Shown: positions 32,026 through 41,670 of the stretch, in pieces
Position numbering within the stretch: position 1 is the first letter of the stretch
How the letters are laid out: each line of letters starts with the position of its first letter
Position numbers and translations under genes: made by a program
NCBI GenBank assembly: GCA_046348545.1
Contig: JAXMEB010000003.1
Span: 186,001 to 250,000 of the forward strand
From: JAXMEB01 sp046348545
Lineage (GTDB): Bacteria; Pseudomonadota; Gammaproteobacteria; Berkiellales; Berkiellaceae
Direction of reading: 5' to 3'
Length of the DNA stretch: 64,000 nucleotides
The notes under the pieces: model-generated
Seen by the model: the letters and a program-made list of their open reading frames with translations, nothing else
The model's database searches: none
What the model was told of the DNA's origin: nothing

Positions 32026-33473
32026 TACTACAGTTGTAAATTAAGGAAGCTGCATTTCATTCCTTTGATAATGATAAAATTTTGCCAAAGCCTGATGTTT
32101 ACGTCGCCAAGCAGACCACTCAAGCAATTTTACAACTGCATGTTGAATGTTAGAATAAAAGTAGACAAAAAATCGCCTTGCTTCTTGTACTGACCACTCA
32201 ATCAGGCCAAACCGCGACTTCTCAGAAACAATTTCATTCGGCTCTTTTTTCTTTTTTTTAATAATTGAAGTTCATTTTGATTGAATTGCCAACGTAATTT
32301 CACAAGAAAGGAAAGTGCCAACATTGAAAATGTAATATGACGATACCATCCTGTCCAACTACGCACTTCATATTCATCTAAACCTACTTCGCCTTTTGCC
32401 ATCTCAAAGCATTCTTCAATCGTCCAGCGGCTTCCTGCAGCTTTGGCCATCTCTTGTAGTGATTTATGTTGATGAGAAAAGGCGATGTAAAAAGCGATAT
32501 CTGTAGGATCTTTAATGTTCCTTCTCAATAGTAACCAACGCTCCCATCCCTCAGGGCTGTCGGAATTAATGACTATCCGTACCCATTGATAATGCCGTTT
32601 ACCCTTAGAACCGTTACCAGCAGAAAGAGTCTGCCAGGCACTGGGTTCAATACGCTCCAAAACTTGCTTTACCCTATACTGCTCGAATCCAATGGTGACG
32701 GTGGTATTTGATGCAACAGATAGGATATATGATTGTTGATGCTTCTCCAAAAAAGCACGTAATGCATAACAACCATATACTTCATCACCCACAACCCACG
32801 ACGGCTTAATATCATTTTCCAATGCTCGCCTTAACATGTCTTGAGCTAATACCGGCTTCGTTTTAAACTCAATATAATCAGGGATGCCAGCCTCTTTACA
32901 GCGAGTTCTATCTTCAAACCAATCTTGCGGAATATACAGTTCTCTATCAATCAAAGCACGACCATGAGAGGTAGCATAAGATAAAAATACACCTACTTGA
33001 CAATTCTCAATACGACCTGCTGTTCCGGTATACTGACGTCCAACACCTACAGATTTGTCACCTTTTTTTAAAAAACCGGTCTCATCAATTGATAACACGC
33101 TTTCTTGTGAGCCCATGAAATTTATCGTATGCGTACACGATGCATCTCTTAAACAATTCACATCCCAGGTGGCGCGACCCAGTAAATATTGAAAAGCATA
33201 CGGGCTTTCACAGCCCGCTTGCTCTGCAAGCTGCCAACTGTTTTTACGCTCCACCGAGCTAATTAAACCGTTAAAATAGGCCGCTGCTGACTTCTTTGTT
33301 TCTGCTCTGGTAAAACAGTCTTGCAAGATATCTTGTATGCCAATTAATTCTTGTTCTATTGATGACATAATTGAACTAGCTGATAATTGAGGAGACTCTA
33401 TCCTTGATAAGACCATGATTCATCCTAAAAATACGAATTTTATCAGCAGCCTCCTTGATTTACAACTGTAGTA
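32026..33473 (-). mobile_element. IS701-family insertion sequence
   Basis: 1448 bp. Terminal repeats: left TACTACAGTTGTAAATTAAG and right (reverse) TACTACAGTTGTAAATCAAG, continuing to about 27 bp with two mismatches. CTAG occurs on both sides (32022-32025 and 33474-33477), the YTAR-type 4-bp target duplication expected of IS701. It holds one transposase gene. Both ends look intact. Confidence 0.9.
32041..33416 (-). CDS. IS701-family transposase, requires -1 frameshift for full length
   Basis: The main frame from the ATG at 33416 gives 404 residues ending at 32202. It includes DDE residues in LSIDETGFLKKG, WVVGDEVYG and WTIEECFE. At 32243-32259 the strand reads eight A, G, six A, G; a -1 shift there continues as KKEPNEIV, EWSVQEARRFF, WSAWRRKHQALAKFYHY and stops at 32041 inside the terminal repeat, about 54 residues longer. 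That tail is typical of the family. So it is either programmed slippage (A AAA AAG) or an inactivating indel. Confidence 0.88.
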
Positions 33474-33635
33474 CTAGTTTGATATATCGAAAACATTATG
33501 GGGCCTCTGTTTTAAAATCCTCAATAGACATTCTTTTGGGCTCAGCCTTATTATGACTATTGATGCTAGAAAGTTTTGATTAGAGAGTAAAGGATGAAAT
33601 AGTTTGCGCGTCCATGCGCAGCTGGCAAAAGAGTT

Positions 33636-34958
33636 TTAACCAAACGCTAGGATTTCGATTGAATCATGGTCAACCAATGGATTAATAGAGATAACGCAAG
33701 TTGACAAAGTGGGATGATGGCTTGCGCTGTCAGCAGAATGCTCTACGAAAAGTTCATCATCGTTTTCAGTGCTCAGAGAAGAGCTGGCACCAAGTACTTC
33801 CGCTACAGTGATGGCGTTTGATTGAACGGTCTCAACAATAGGTTTCTTGACCACTTCCTCAGGCAAATCCAAGCCTAATTTATGGTATTCGGCTTTTAGG
33901 AAACTCAACGCAGTTTTATTGCCATACTCTTGAGCAAGTTCAATGGCGGTCTTGCCATCTTGAGTTTCAAGGATGGATGCTCCACTCTTGATAAGCTGAA
34001 TCGCTGCTTTAGTAGAGCCATGTTCTACAGCATAATGCAATGGCGAAAAACCAATATTAGGATTGTAATCAACATTAGCGCCGAGCTCGACAAGCACTTT
34101 TACCCCAACGCTAGAATTATTAAGGATCGCTAATTGTAACGGGGTAATATCATTGATGTCTGGTAAGTTGATGCTGGCATTATGATTCACTAACAATTTA
34201 ACGGCTTGAGCATCTTCAAGACAAAAGAAAAGGGGGCTGCGGCCAGCTTCATCTAAAGCATTCGCATCTGCGCCATGTTCTAAGAGTACCGTCATCAATT
34301 GAATGCCGCCCAGCTTTGCCGTGGCATAGTGTAGTGGGGTCCACTGATTCACATCAGTGACTTGAACTTCAGCACCAGCCGCCAGCAGTGCCTTAACGGT
34401 TTCAACCTGGTATTTGCTAGCGGCTTCAAGGAGAGCCGTTCGTTCAAAATAGCCATGTTGACTATTAACATCAATCTCGAGGTTATTCGCTTTGAGCAAG
34501 GGTTGGACTGCCCAGCTTTTATCTTCAGCAATTGCTTTAAAAAATAATGAATTTGCAAATTCTTTATTGTGGATCAGAATTCCAGAGGTGGTTAGCTTAT
34601 TCAAGGCCCATGCGTTATTGTCTGACAAAGCAATCGAAAGGAGTGATTGCGCTAATTCGCTCTTTTTTGATACATCAGCTTTATCAAGCAGAAGGGCTTG
34701 CATAGAAATATCATTGGTCTTCTGTGCTGCCGAGAAAGAATCTGTGCCCCATCCCCAGTAGCCACGTTGATTGACGGCGGCGCCTTTTTCGATCAAATAT
34801 TCGGCAATTTCAACTTTGCCGAGTTGAGCGGCCAGTGAAATAGGCGTTTGATTAAAGCCAAAAAAACCAGTGTAATTTGGATTATAACCAGCTTTTTCAA
34901 TCAGCATCTGAACCTTACTGAGGTTACCCTCATGAATTGCAGCATGTAAATTGGACAT
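33636..34958 (-). CDS. Ankyrin-repeat protein
   Basis: 440 residues. About ten ankyrin units fill residues 1-355, for instance QTPISLAAQLGKVEIAEYLI, WTPLHYATAKLGGIQLM, ITPLQLAILNNSSVGVKVLV and SPLHYAVEHGSTKAAIQLI. The C-terminal 85 residues are Ser/acidic-rich and unstructured. Such proteins mediate protein binding and are often secreted effectors in Legionella, Coxiella and Berkiella; there is no direct evidence of secretion here. The IS701 element lies downstream. Confidence 0.92.
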   Translation of the reverse strand: MSNLHAAIHEGNLSKVQMLIEKAGYNPNYTGFFGFNQTPISLAAQLGKVEIAEYLIEKGAAVNQRGYWGWGTDSFSAAQKTNDISMQALLLDKADVSKKSELAQSLLSIALSDNNAWALNKLTTSGILIHNKEFANSLFFKAIAEDKSWAVQPLLKANNLEIDVNSQHGYFERTALLEAASKYQVETVKALLAAGAEVQVTDVNQWTPLHYATAKLGGIQLMTVLLEHGADANALDEAGRSPLFFCLEDAQAVKLLVNHNASINLPDINDITPLQLAILNNSSVGVKVLVELGANVDYNPNIGFSPLHYAVEHGSTKAAIQLIKSGASILETQDGKTAIELAQEYGNKTALSFLKAEYHKLGLDLPEEVVKKPIVETVQSNAITVAEVLGASSSLSTENDDELFVEHSADSASHHPTLSTCVISINPLVDHDSIEILAFG

Positions 34959-35128
34959 TCTACTACCTTACTTTATTAATTAAAAACTTTATAATCTAAG
35001 TGGCTGAAGTTTTGAAGTCAAGCTAAATCATTTGAGTGTAGGTGACCGCTTCATGGTATATTCCACTTAAAAGATTTGTCCCAAGGTGTGAAGCAAAATC
35101 CCCAGGAAAAGCAACAACTCAAAATCAG

Positions 35129-35647
35129 ATGGAGGATGATAGATTTAAAATGGTAAAGAAATATAATCCTGTATTAGCTGATTGTATACGAAAGGTAGAT
35201 TTAAATCAGGTAGATGAAACGCATTATACTCGACGTGCGGTTGGTTGCCTGATATTGACGAAAGACGGAAAAATATTATTACAGCATCGTCCATTGAATT
35301 GGAGAACTTTTCCGGGATGTTTGGCGACATTTGGTGGGGGAATCGAGGTTAATGAACTGCCCCTTAATGCCCTAATACGTGAATTGAAGGAAGAGCTTGG
35401 TGCAGATGCCAAGGAGCAAGATATCATTAGCTTAGGTGCTATTACTGAATCAGCAACGAATCATTTGGAATTAATCTATCAATTTTTTTGGCACGATAAG
35501 GCAGGCACGATTACAGGCTGCTATGAATGTGAGGCACGGTATTATGAATCTATAGCTGAAGCGTTTGAACATCCTAAAATTATGGATGATGTACGATGGT
35601 TGTTAGAAATCTGCCAAGCGAAAGGGCTATTGAATCCCGAATTATAA
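35129..35647 (+). CDS. NUDIX hydrolase
   Basis: 172 residues from the ATG at 35129. A full Nudix box (G, five residues, E, seven residues, RELKEELGA) starts in FGGGIEVNELP. RRAVGCLILTKDGKILLQHR is the first strand pair. It should hydrolyse a nucleoside diphosphate derivative; the substrate is unknown. Other in-frame starts are a GTG at 35042 and an ATG at 35150 (with GGAGG at 35131-35135). Confidence 0.9.
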   Translation: MEDDRFKMVKKYNPVLADCIRKVDLNQVDETHYTRRAVGCLILTKDGKILLQHRPLNWRTFPGCLATFGGGIEVNELPLNALIRELKEELGADAKEQDIISLGAITESATNHLELIYQFFWHDKAGTITGCYECEARYYESIAEAFEHPKIMDDVRWLLEICQAKGLLNPEL

Positions 35648-35722
35648 AATGGGATGCTTCTTATTTTAAATGGCTTTTAGTATACTACTTGCGGCAACAT
35701 AATAAAAAAAGGAGTAAGAGGA

Positions 35723-36487
35723 ATGTGGAGTGGCTTTTCTGACGGTTTCGGTAATGATGGCTGGCTTCCTTATTTTGCAGCCAGAGATCAACTCTATTCT
35801 TTGATATCAAATTCAAACAGTAAATATGAAAAATCTGAAAGTGACCCTGATGCTCAGATTAATGTTGAAAAGCTGGAAGCAGAGTTTAACGCCGCTAGGC
35901 AAAAATTTTACACAAAAGACATTTCGCTAAATGCCAAAATACAAGCATTTGATGCCTTCATTAATTCAACAGATTTCCAGAACGAGCTTAATAGAGTAGA
36001 GCAACCGCGGTTTATAAGTGGTGCTTATTATTTTAAGGCATTGGCTCATTCACGAATTAAAACTACAAAATCTTTAGAAGCAGCCCTCATCGTCTTAGGT
36101 AATATTGATACACCGTCAGCGGCGCATCGTATTTTGCAAGGAGAATGCTTGGAAAAATTAGGTCGAATTCAGGAAGCAAAGGACATTTTTAGATTAGTAG
36201 AAAGATCGCTCCTGCATTTGCCTGCTGTTCAGCGTCAGTCTAAATCTTATCAGTCCTCCCTCAAAAGAATATCTGATTTTAACGGTCGACATGATGTTGT
36301 AAATGAAGCAACTGGTTTGACACCGAAAGAAGAACAGGAAGGCTTTAAAGTGCAGTCTTTTACGCCATTTAAAAAAATGAAACAGGTTGAAATGTCAGAT
36401 GCGGCACAGAACTCAAGTGTATCTCAATCTGAAGATCCTCGTTATGCGGTTTCTGTGAGCAATCGCTTCAACATATTGAGAAAATGA
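35723..36487 (+). CDS. Hypothetical protein, TPR-like helical region
   Basis: 254 residues, not recognised. The central part (ISGAYYFKALAHSRI, ALIVLGNIDTPSAAHRILQG, ECLEKLGRIQEAKDIFRLV) has helical-pair spacing like tetratricopeptide repeats. N-terminus is MWSGFSDGFGNDGW; the C-terminus is polar. AAAAGGAGTAAGAGG is a strong ribosome binding site. It overlaps the next gene by 4 bases. Confidence 0.75.
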   Translation: MWSGFSDGFGNDGWLPYFAARDQLYSLISNSNSKYEKSESDPDAQINVEKLEAEFNAARQKFYTKDISLNAKIQAFDAFINSTDFQNELNRVEQPRFISGAYYFKALAHSRIKTTKSLEAALIVLGNIDTPSAAHRILQGECLEKLGRIQEAKDIFRLVERSLLHLPAVQRQSKSYQSSLKRISDFNGRHDVVNEATGLTPKEEQEGFKVQSFTPFKKMKQVEMSDAAQNSSVSQSEDPRYAVSVSNRFNILRK

Positions 36488-36765
36488 GCTCTGAAAATTC
36501 TGAATCTTGGTATATCTATATCATTGAAACGGGTCAGGGTACCTTATACACTGGTATATCAAAAGACGTAGAGAAACGATTTAGAGAGCATGTCAAACAA
36601 GGTCAACAGTGTGCTAAATATTTGAAGGGCAAAACGCCGTTGACCTTGGTATTCCAAATGATGGTTAACTCTAAATCAGAAGCACTGCGAAAAGAATATG
36701 AGATTAAGCAGCTATCGACGACGGAAAAGCGCACCCTCATTAAGCGCAGAAGCTTTAATCCATAG
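36484..36765 (+). CDS. GIY-YIG nuclease-family protein (UPF0213/YhbQ-like)
   Basis: 93 residues. WYIYIIETGQGTLYTGISKD is the GIY-YIG core with tyrosines and the following RFREH arginine; KTPLTLVFQ and ALRKEYEIKQLS complete the family layout. It overlaps the previous stop by ATGA, so they are translationally coupled. Intact counterpart of the broken copy at 24608. Confidence 0.9.
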   Translation: MSSENSESWYIYIIETGQGTLYTGISKDVEKRFREHVKQGQQCAKYLKGKTPLTLVFQMMVNSKSEALRKEYEIKQLSTTEKRTLIKRRSFNP

Positions 36766-36787
36766 AGCGCTAGCTGTTTTTCAAACT

Positions 36788-37717
36788 TTAACTAATTCTA
36801 GATATCGCTTGATGTTCAATATGGCTGCGGACAAGTGTTAGACAAGGTAATGTCAAGTGATGCTTGTCTGCAATTTTGATTAGATTTCCTAAAATATATT
36901 CTACTTCAAGTTGTTTTCCCTTTTGAAAATCATAGTACATGCTTGGCCAGTATGACTTAAGATGAGCTGTATGCTCTAATAAATGCTTGGTGAATTCTTC
37001 AGATATAGAAATACTTTCACAAGCGGCCGTTTGTCTGACCTCTTCAAATATATGACGAACAATGGTTAAATAAGGTTCCTGGATTGCTAAGATGTCAGAT
37101 GTTTTATTAAATATAACGGAAAGTGGATTAAATGCAGCATTCCAGATAAGCTTATGCCAACGTATTGATTTATAGCTGTCAGATAGAATTATCTTTGGGG
37201 ATAGTGTTGCTGCATTTAAAGTTTCTGAAATATTCTGACAGACAGCTTCTGCTCTTTGGTGAATAGGAGCTAGCCTTAACTCTCCTAAGCAAGCAATTTC
37301 AACATTCTCGACATCAGTTCTGCTTGCCGCAATAGAAGTGATACCACAAATGAGGGGATGGTGCGGAAACATCTCTTCAAGAGCTTCTTCGTTTCCGATA
37401 CCATTTTGTACGATTAAAAGCGTTGTTTGAGCGCCTAAACAAGGGGTAACCAAGGGTACCAAATGTTGGTTCTCTGTTGTTTTAGTTGTTATTAGAACTA
37501 AATCAACTTTAGGTAGCTGTTCAGCTTTATTATATACATAGATTGGTGATATTTTGAGACTGATATTAGATTCGGCAAAATGTAGTGTAAAAAGTCCTCG
37601 TGATTTGAGGGCTGAGAACTCTGAACGTACCAAATAGTGGACTTCATGGTTGGCAGCCTGTAATAATCCGCCAATCGATTTGCCCACGGCGCCTGCGCCA
37701 ATGACTGCTATTTTCAT
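36788..37717 (-). CDS. panE: 2-dehydropantoate 2-reductase (ketopantoate reductase)
   Basis: 309 residues from MKIAVIGAGAVGKSIGG, an NADPH-binding GxGxxG. VDLVLITTKTT, LIVQNGIGNEE and the lysine/asparagine of SIRWHKLIWNAAFNPLS fit the ApbA/PanE family, which makes pantoate for CoA. Related ketoacid reductases share the fold, so the substrate is likely but not certain. Confidence 0.87.
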   Translation of the reverse strand: MKIAVIGAGAVGKSIGGLLQAANHEVHYLVRSEFSALKSRGLFTLHFAESNISLKISPIYVYNKAEQLPKVDLVLITTKTTENQHLVPLVTPCLGAQTTLLIVQNGIGNEEALEEMFPHHPLICGITSIAASRTDVENVEIACLGELRLAPIHQRAEAVCQNISETLNAATLSPKIILSDSYKSIRWHKLIWNAAFNPLSVIFNKTSDILAIQEPYLTIVRHIFEEVRQTAACESISISEEFTKHLLEHTAHLKSYWPSMYYDFQKGKQLEVEYILGNLIKIADKHHLTLPCLTLVRSHIEHQAISRIS

Positions 37718-37839
37718 CTTAACCGCCAGATTTCTCAAAAAGGAATGTTGTTAAAATATACCGACATTACTATCAAAAAACAAATTCCTATGAGGTACAT
37801 GAGACCAGTAAGCTTGGAAAATCAGACGCTAAGGGTATA

Positions 37840-37967
37840 TATACCCACAACAGATGATTTTTCGGGTAGGCGCCGAGCGTTCGAGACGCAGGAGTGTACA
37901 CAAAGTACATGACTGCGATGAGAATCGCGAAGGCAACAACCCCGAAAATTCAGCTGTGAAGGGTATA
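37840..37967 (-). mobile_element. 128-bp miniature inverted-repeat element (copy E)
   Basis: Opposite orientation to copies C and D: begins TATACCCACAACAGATGA and ends TCAGCTGTGAAGGGTATA. It sits 9 bases beyond the stop codon of the antiporter gene and reads open as MIFRVGAERS on the plus strand. Confidence 0.92.
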
Positions 37968-37976
37968 TGATGTGAG

Positions 37977-39614
37977 TTATGTTGTATATTTGCCGCGCTG
38001 TAATTTTAATTCGATTGCTTTTTTGACTTCTTCATGGGGATTAATAGTATACTGAGATCCAAATTCTTCAAGCCATTTTTTTTCAGATTCAGTATTGGCG
38101 AGTGATATGATCTGCATTGTGGGATTTAATCTTCTAGCAGATTGACAAATATCCATGGCATCAGTAATCGATGAAAACATGATCATAATATATTTTGCAG
38201 ATGTGATCCCTGCTGCAATAAGGACTGCTTCGCTTCGCCCATTACCATAATGGGCTCTCAATCCATGCTGAAGAGCCTCTTCAACCGCATTAAAATCCTT
38301 ATCAATAATGACTAAATTGTCGATATCGTCTATGAGTGTTTCGGCAACGCTTTTCCCTGTCTTTCCATATCCAACTAAAATAACAGTTGGGGGATTTTCA
38401 AGAACCTGATTTTTCAAATTAACATTAATGCCATTTTGTTTCGAGGATGCCAGCCATGATTCAAATATGGGAATCAATCTAAACAGGATAGGGTTGAGTG
38501 AAATCGAGATCAATGCAGCAGCAATGAGCAAATCATATCCTTGGGTGGGCAATAGTCCGAGAGAATAACTTAATGCAGCTAGTATGAAAGAAAACTCCCC
38601 AATTTGCGCCAACCCGATTGCAACAGTCAAGGCAGTGGTAGCATTCCCTTTTAATAACAGAACTATCGCCACTGCAACGAGTGGTTTAGCAACCATAATC
38701 ACTAATAGGGCCAGGATCAGAATACCTGGGTTGTAAAAAGCAAAATCAGGATCGAATAACATCCCAACTGATACAAAAAAGAGTGCAGAAAATACGTTTT
38801 TAAACGGCAGCATATCAGTAGATGCCTGATGTCCAACACGCGATTGAGCGACAACCAAACCACCGACGAAAGCGCCAAGTGCAACAGAGACATGAAAAAC
38901 TTCAGCGGCGATTGCAGCAACACTAATGGCGATCACAAAGACAGATAGTGTAAATAATTCTGCAGAACGAATTTTAGCCATGCGTTCGAGAATAGGAGAA
39001 ATGATGCGAGGTCCGAGAAACCAGATGATGAGTGAGAACGCCATGACCTTGACAATAGCAAAGAGAATAGACCAACATAAGTTCAAAGGCGTGGTGCTCA
39101 CAGCAATCGCTGGCAGAATTACTAATGCCAGCACTGTAAAAATGTCTTCAACAATCAACCAGCCAACGGCGAGATGTCCTTCGTTGCTAGCAAGTCGTCC
39201 TTGCTCGCCCAACATTCGCATCAGTACGACCGTGCTGGCTACAGCTAGGCCCATGCCTAATATTAGGCCTGATGTTGGGCTCCAACCGAAGAAAACTGCA
39301 ATGCCTACACCCAACAGTGTGGCAATAGCACTTTGGGCTATTGCACCCGGTAGAGCGATTCGCCATACTCTCAATAGGTCTTGGGGATGAAAATGAAGCC
39401 CCACTCCAAACATCAATAAAATCACACCAATCTCTGATAATTGAGAAGCTAATCTGGTGTCGGCGACGAATCCAGGCGTATGTGGTCCGACAACAATCCC
39501 TGCTACGAGATATCCTACGATCGGTGACAGCCCTAACCGCTGCGTAAACCATCCCAAAGCAAGGGCTGCAGCTAAAGCAGTAGCGAGCATGGTGATTAGA
39601 GTCAGGTCATGCAT
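37977..39614 (-). CDS. ybaL: CPA2-family cation:proton antiporter, YbaL/Kef type
   Basis: 545 residues. An N-terminal Na+/H+ exchanger domain with about 12 helices (GLSPIVGYLVAGIVVGPHTPG, GVILLMFGVGLHF, VGWLIVEDIFTVLALVILPA) is joined to a C-terminal TrkA-N/RCK domain (VILVGYGKTGKSVAETLI, GNGRSEAVLIAAGI). It likely moves K+ or Na+ in exchange for H+ across the inner membrane under nucleotide control. Length and order match YbaL (558). Confidence 0.92.
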   Translation of the reverse strand: MHDLTLITMLATALAAALALGWFTQRLGLSPIVGYLVAGIVVGPHTPGFVADTRLASQLSEIGVILLMFGVGLHFHPQDLLRVWRIALPGAIAQSAIATLLGVGIAVFFGWSPTSGLILGMGLAVASTVVLMRMLGEQGRLASNEGHLAVGWLIVEDIFTVLALVILPAIAVSTTPLNLCWSILFAIVKVMAFSLIIWFLGPRIISPILERMAKIRSAELFTLSVFVIAISVAAIAAEVFHVSVALGAFVGGLVVAQSRVGHQASTDMLPFKNVFSALFFVSVGMLFDPDFAFYNPGILILALLVIMVAKPLVAVAIVLLLKGNATTALTVAIGLAQIGEFSFILAALSYSLGLLPTQGYDLLIAAALISISLNPILFRLIPIFESWLASSKQNGINVNLKNQVLENPPTVILVGYGKTGKSVAETLIDDIDNLVIIDKDFNAVEEALQHGLRAHYGNGRSEAVLIAAGITSAKYIMIMFSSITDAMDICQSARRLNPTMQIISLANTESEKKWLEEFGSQYTINPHEEVKKAIELKLQRGKYTT

Positions 39615-39785
39615 TAAAAATTCAATTTTTGATGATGAATATCTCTAAATAATAGGCAAGACTAAGCACAAAAAAATCTGTCTTTCCTTACAGGATACTC
39701 TAGGAAATCCGGATATCCTCAATCATGCCCCTTTTTAAACTTGCAACATCGTGTATAACCACATATAATTTTGACCTTTTAGATA

Positions 39786-40127
39786 ATGAATCGGGCAATG
39801 ATTATGATGGACCTATTGAGCACTATGCGGAGCTCAAAGCGGACTCGTGAACAAAAACGAAAAGAAAAACGTCGGGCAAAGGCAACGTTAGCTTCAGAGA
39901 TCCGAAATGATTTACGCGACTATTTGTACGGTCATTCTAATAAAAAAATAGATAATCATTTTGATGACGCAGATTGCCCTTCCCATGATGATGGGCATAA
40001 TAGCCGAGGTGTTTTTACATGCTATCAACCCGCTAGAGTAAGCGGTCTTGAGTTGCATAAAGTAGAGCCTGGTTCTGAAATTTATCAATACGATCAAAAA
40101 GGTCTTGTGTATAAGAATACGCCATAA
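39786..40127 (+). CDS. Hypothetical basic/acidic small protein
   Basis: Up to 113 residues. A very basic N-terminal segment (RTREQKRKEKRRAKA) is followed by an acidic His-rich part (DDADCPSHDDGHNS). No family recognised and no clear ribosome binding site before ATG; real coding status is moderate. Confidence 0.45.
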   Translation: MNRAMIMMDLLSTMRSSKRTREQKRKEKRRAKATLASEIRNDLRDYLYGHSNKKIDNHFDDADCPSHDDGHNSRGVFTCYQPARVSGLELHKVEPGSEIYQYDQKGLVYKNTP

Positions 40128-40175
40128 TATTGTATCTCAAACAAATTTTCTTCGTTCAGTTCTATTTATAGAAAA

Positions 40176-40922
40176 TTATTTCGCTGTCATCCTCATGTGC
40201 AAAGGCTTCCTACACTTTAGGAATTGATCTCTAATCCCGTTCTCAGTGGCTAATGTTATTGCAGTTTGACCATAGTTATCTTTCCTAACTTTAGATACGA
40301 TATAGGCTCCTTCAAATGTAAACAATGCATTCAATGAATCCTCACAAAAATCTTTGGAGTATTTTGGCCAATTAGCAGCATAATGCAAGGGGGTTCGGTT
40401 AATCCTGTCAAGGGCCGATATGTTGGCCCCAAATTTTTTTAAAAGCAAAATGACATCTATTTTCTGATCAAGGACGGCAACGTGTAAAAATGATCGTTCT
40501 AGAAAGCACTTCGTTGAATTAATAAACTCGTTCGGACTCGGTAATGATTTAAAATATGAATCAAGTTCTTTGATAGCATTATTATGGATTAAAGTGATTA
40601 TTTCGTTAGCAGAGTAAATGAGAAATGGTTCCAGAGAAAGTTTCTTAAAACCAAATATAAGCGGTTCAGCTATTTCTTTGTCATTTATAGACGGGTCGGT
40701 GCAGCCAGGAATTAAATCTTCACCGGAATCAGAATCGCTTGAAAATTTTGAAGTTAAGCAATTAGGGTCATGAGGTTCATGTGAGCAAGCGCTATTTTTA
40801 GTAGGTTTAAGGTTACCTATTAAACTTTGAAAGAAAAATTTCTTTTTCGGAATTCTTTTAAGATCACCGTCTATTAAACTTGTTAATATCTCTTGGGGTA
40901 TCTGGAAGCAATATTCGAGCAT
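40176..40922 (-). CDS. Short ankyrin-repeat protein
   Basis: 248 residues. The C-terminal half has two to three ankyrin units (SFLHVAVLDQKIDVILLLKK, RTPLHYAANWPKYSKDF, QTAITLATENGIRDQFLK). The N-terminal 100 residues are unrecognised. The opening QIPQEILTSLIDGDL has an F-box-like look, which is suggestive only. Possible host-directed effector. Confidence 0.75.
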   Translation of the reverse strand: MLEYCFQIPQEILTSLIDGDLKRIPKKKFFFQSLIGNLKPTKNSACSHEPHDPNCLTSKFSSDSDSGEDLIPGCTDPSINDKEIAEPLIFGFKKLSLEPFLIYSANEIITLIHNNAIKELDSYFKSLPSPNEFINSTKCFLERSFLHVAVLDQKIDVILLLKKFGANISALDRINRTPLHYAANWPKYSKDFCEDSLNALFTFEGAYIVSKVRKDNYGQTAITLATENGIRDQFLKCRKPLHMRMTAK

Positions 40923-41211
40923 TGACTGAAAAAGAGCTGAAAAAGATCTGATGGTATCGGCACTAGAGATCGCCCATCTGCTGGGTGTACATTCAACAGG
41001 AATTGGGATTTATTTTTTCGCTGACCGATCAATTCAATTCAAGAGGTCTGTTCGGTTTTGCTCCTATCCCTTTCTATTCCTAATTGGGTGATGATCCCCT
41101 CTTTTAATGCTTCTTACAAAGCTCATTTTCCAATCTGATACTTTACTGGCACAGCATGAAATGAAAGCGATCCGAGAGTTGATTTGCCTACGTATCTTTC
41201 ATAATGTGTAT
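40923..41211. other. Intergenic stretch before the hipBA control region
   Basis: About 290 bases. I see no gene, RNA or clear repeat until the palindrome array that starts near 41212. Confidence 0.4.
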
Positions 41212-41338
41212 TTTAATTAGCATTAAGACACTTAATGAGCATTAAGATGCACATTAAGGTTGTTTGTCTTGATATTTATTTTAATGGGTATTATAATGAA
41301 CATTAAATCGATTAATGAGCATTTTAATGAACATTAAA
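41212..41338 (+). promoter_or_regulatory. Array of TTAATG-NN-CATTAA palindromes before hipB
   Basis: Variants at about 41213 (TTAATTAGCATTAAG), 41232 (TTAATGAGCATTAAG), 41293 (TAATGAACATTA), 41312 (TTAATGAGCATTTT) and 41323 (TTTAATGAACATTAAA). The last two overlap the candidate start codons at 41315 and 41327. HipB-type antitoxins bind repeated palindromes to autoregulate, so these are the likely operators. Confidence 0.75.
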
Positions 41339-41668
41339 CAAACAAGTAATAAGAGTCTTCCTATACAGGTCCACGTAGCACTGAAAAAGCTTGGCCGTGA
41401 TTTATCAGATGCTCGTAAGAGACGCCGTATCACAATGGCACTGATGGCAGAGCGTGCGGGTATTAACCGTAGAACATTATCAAAAATTGAAAAAGGTGAA
41501 CCAACAGTTTTAATGGCTAGCTATGCGCAGGTTCTTTTTGTTTTGGGGATGACAGATCGATTAAAGGATTTTATGGATGCTAATTATGATTTGATTGGGC
41601 GTGATCTAGAAGAGGAAAATCTTCCAAAGCGGATACGTAAGTCTGGTCTAAATAAAGCAAAGGAATAA
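41315..41668 (+). CDS. HipB-like antitoxin (XRE helix-turn-helix)
   Basis: 117 residues (113 if started at 41327). The segment RRRITMALMAERAGINRRTLSKIEKG is a clear XRE helix-turn-helix; a C-terminal RKSGLNKAKE tail follows. It should repress its own operon at the palindromic array and neutralise the HipA-like kinase 2 bases downstream. No strong ribosome binding site is visible ahead of either start. Confidence 0.9.
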   Translation: MSILMNIKQTSNKSLPIQVHVALKKLGRDLSDARKRRRITMALMAERAGINRRTLSKIEKGEPTVLMASYAQVLFVLGMTDRLKDFMDANYDLIGRDLEEENLPKRIRKSGLNKAKE

Positions 41669-41670
41669 AG

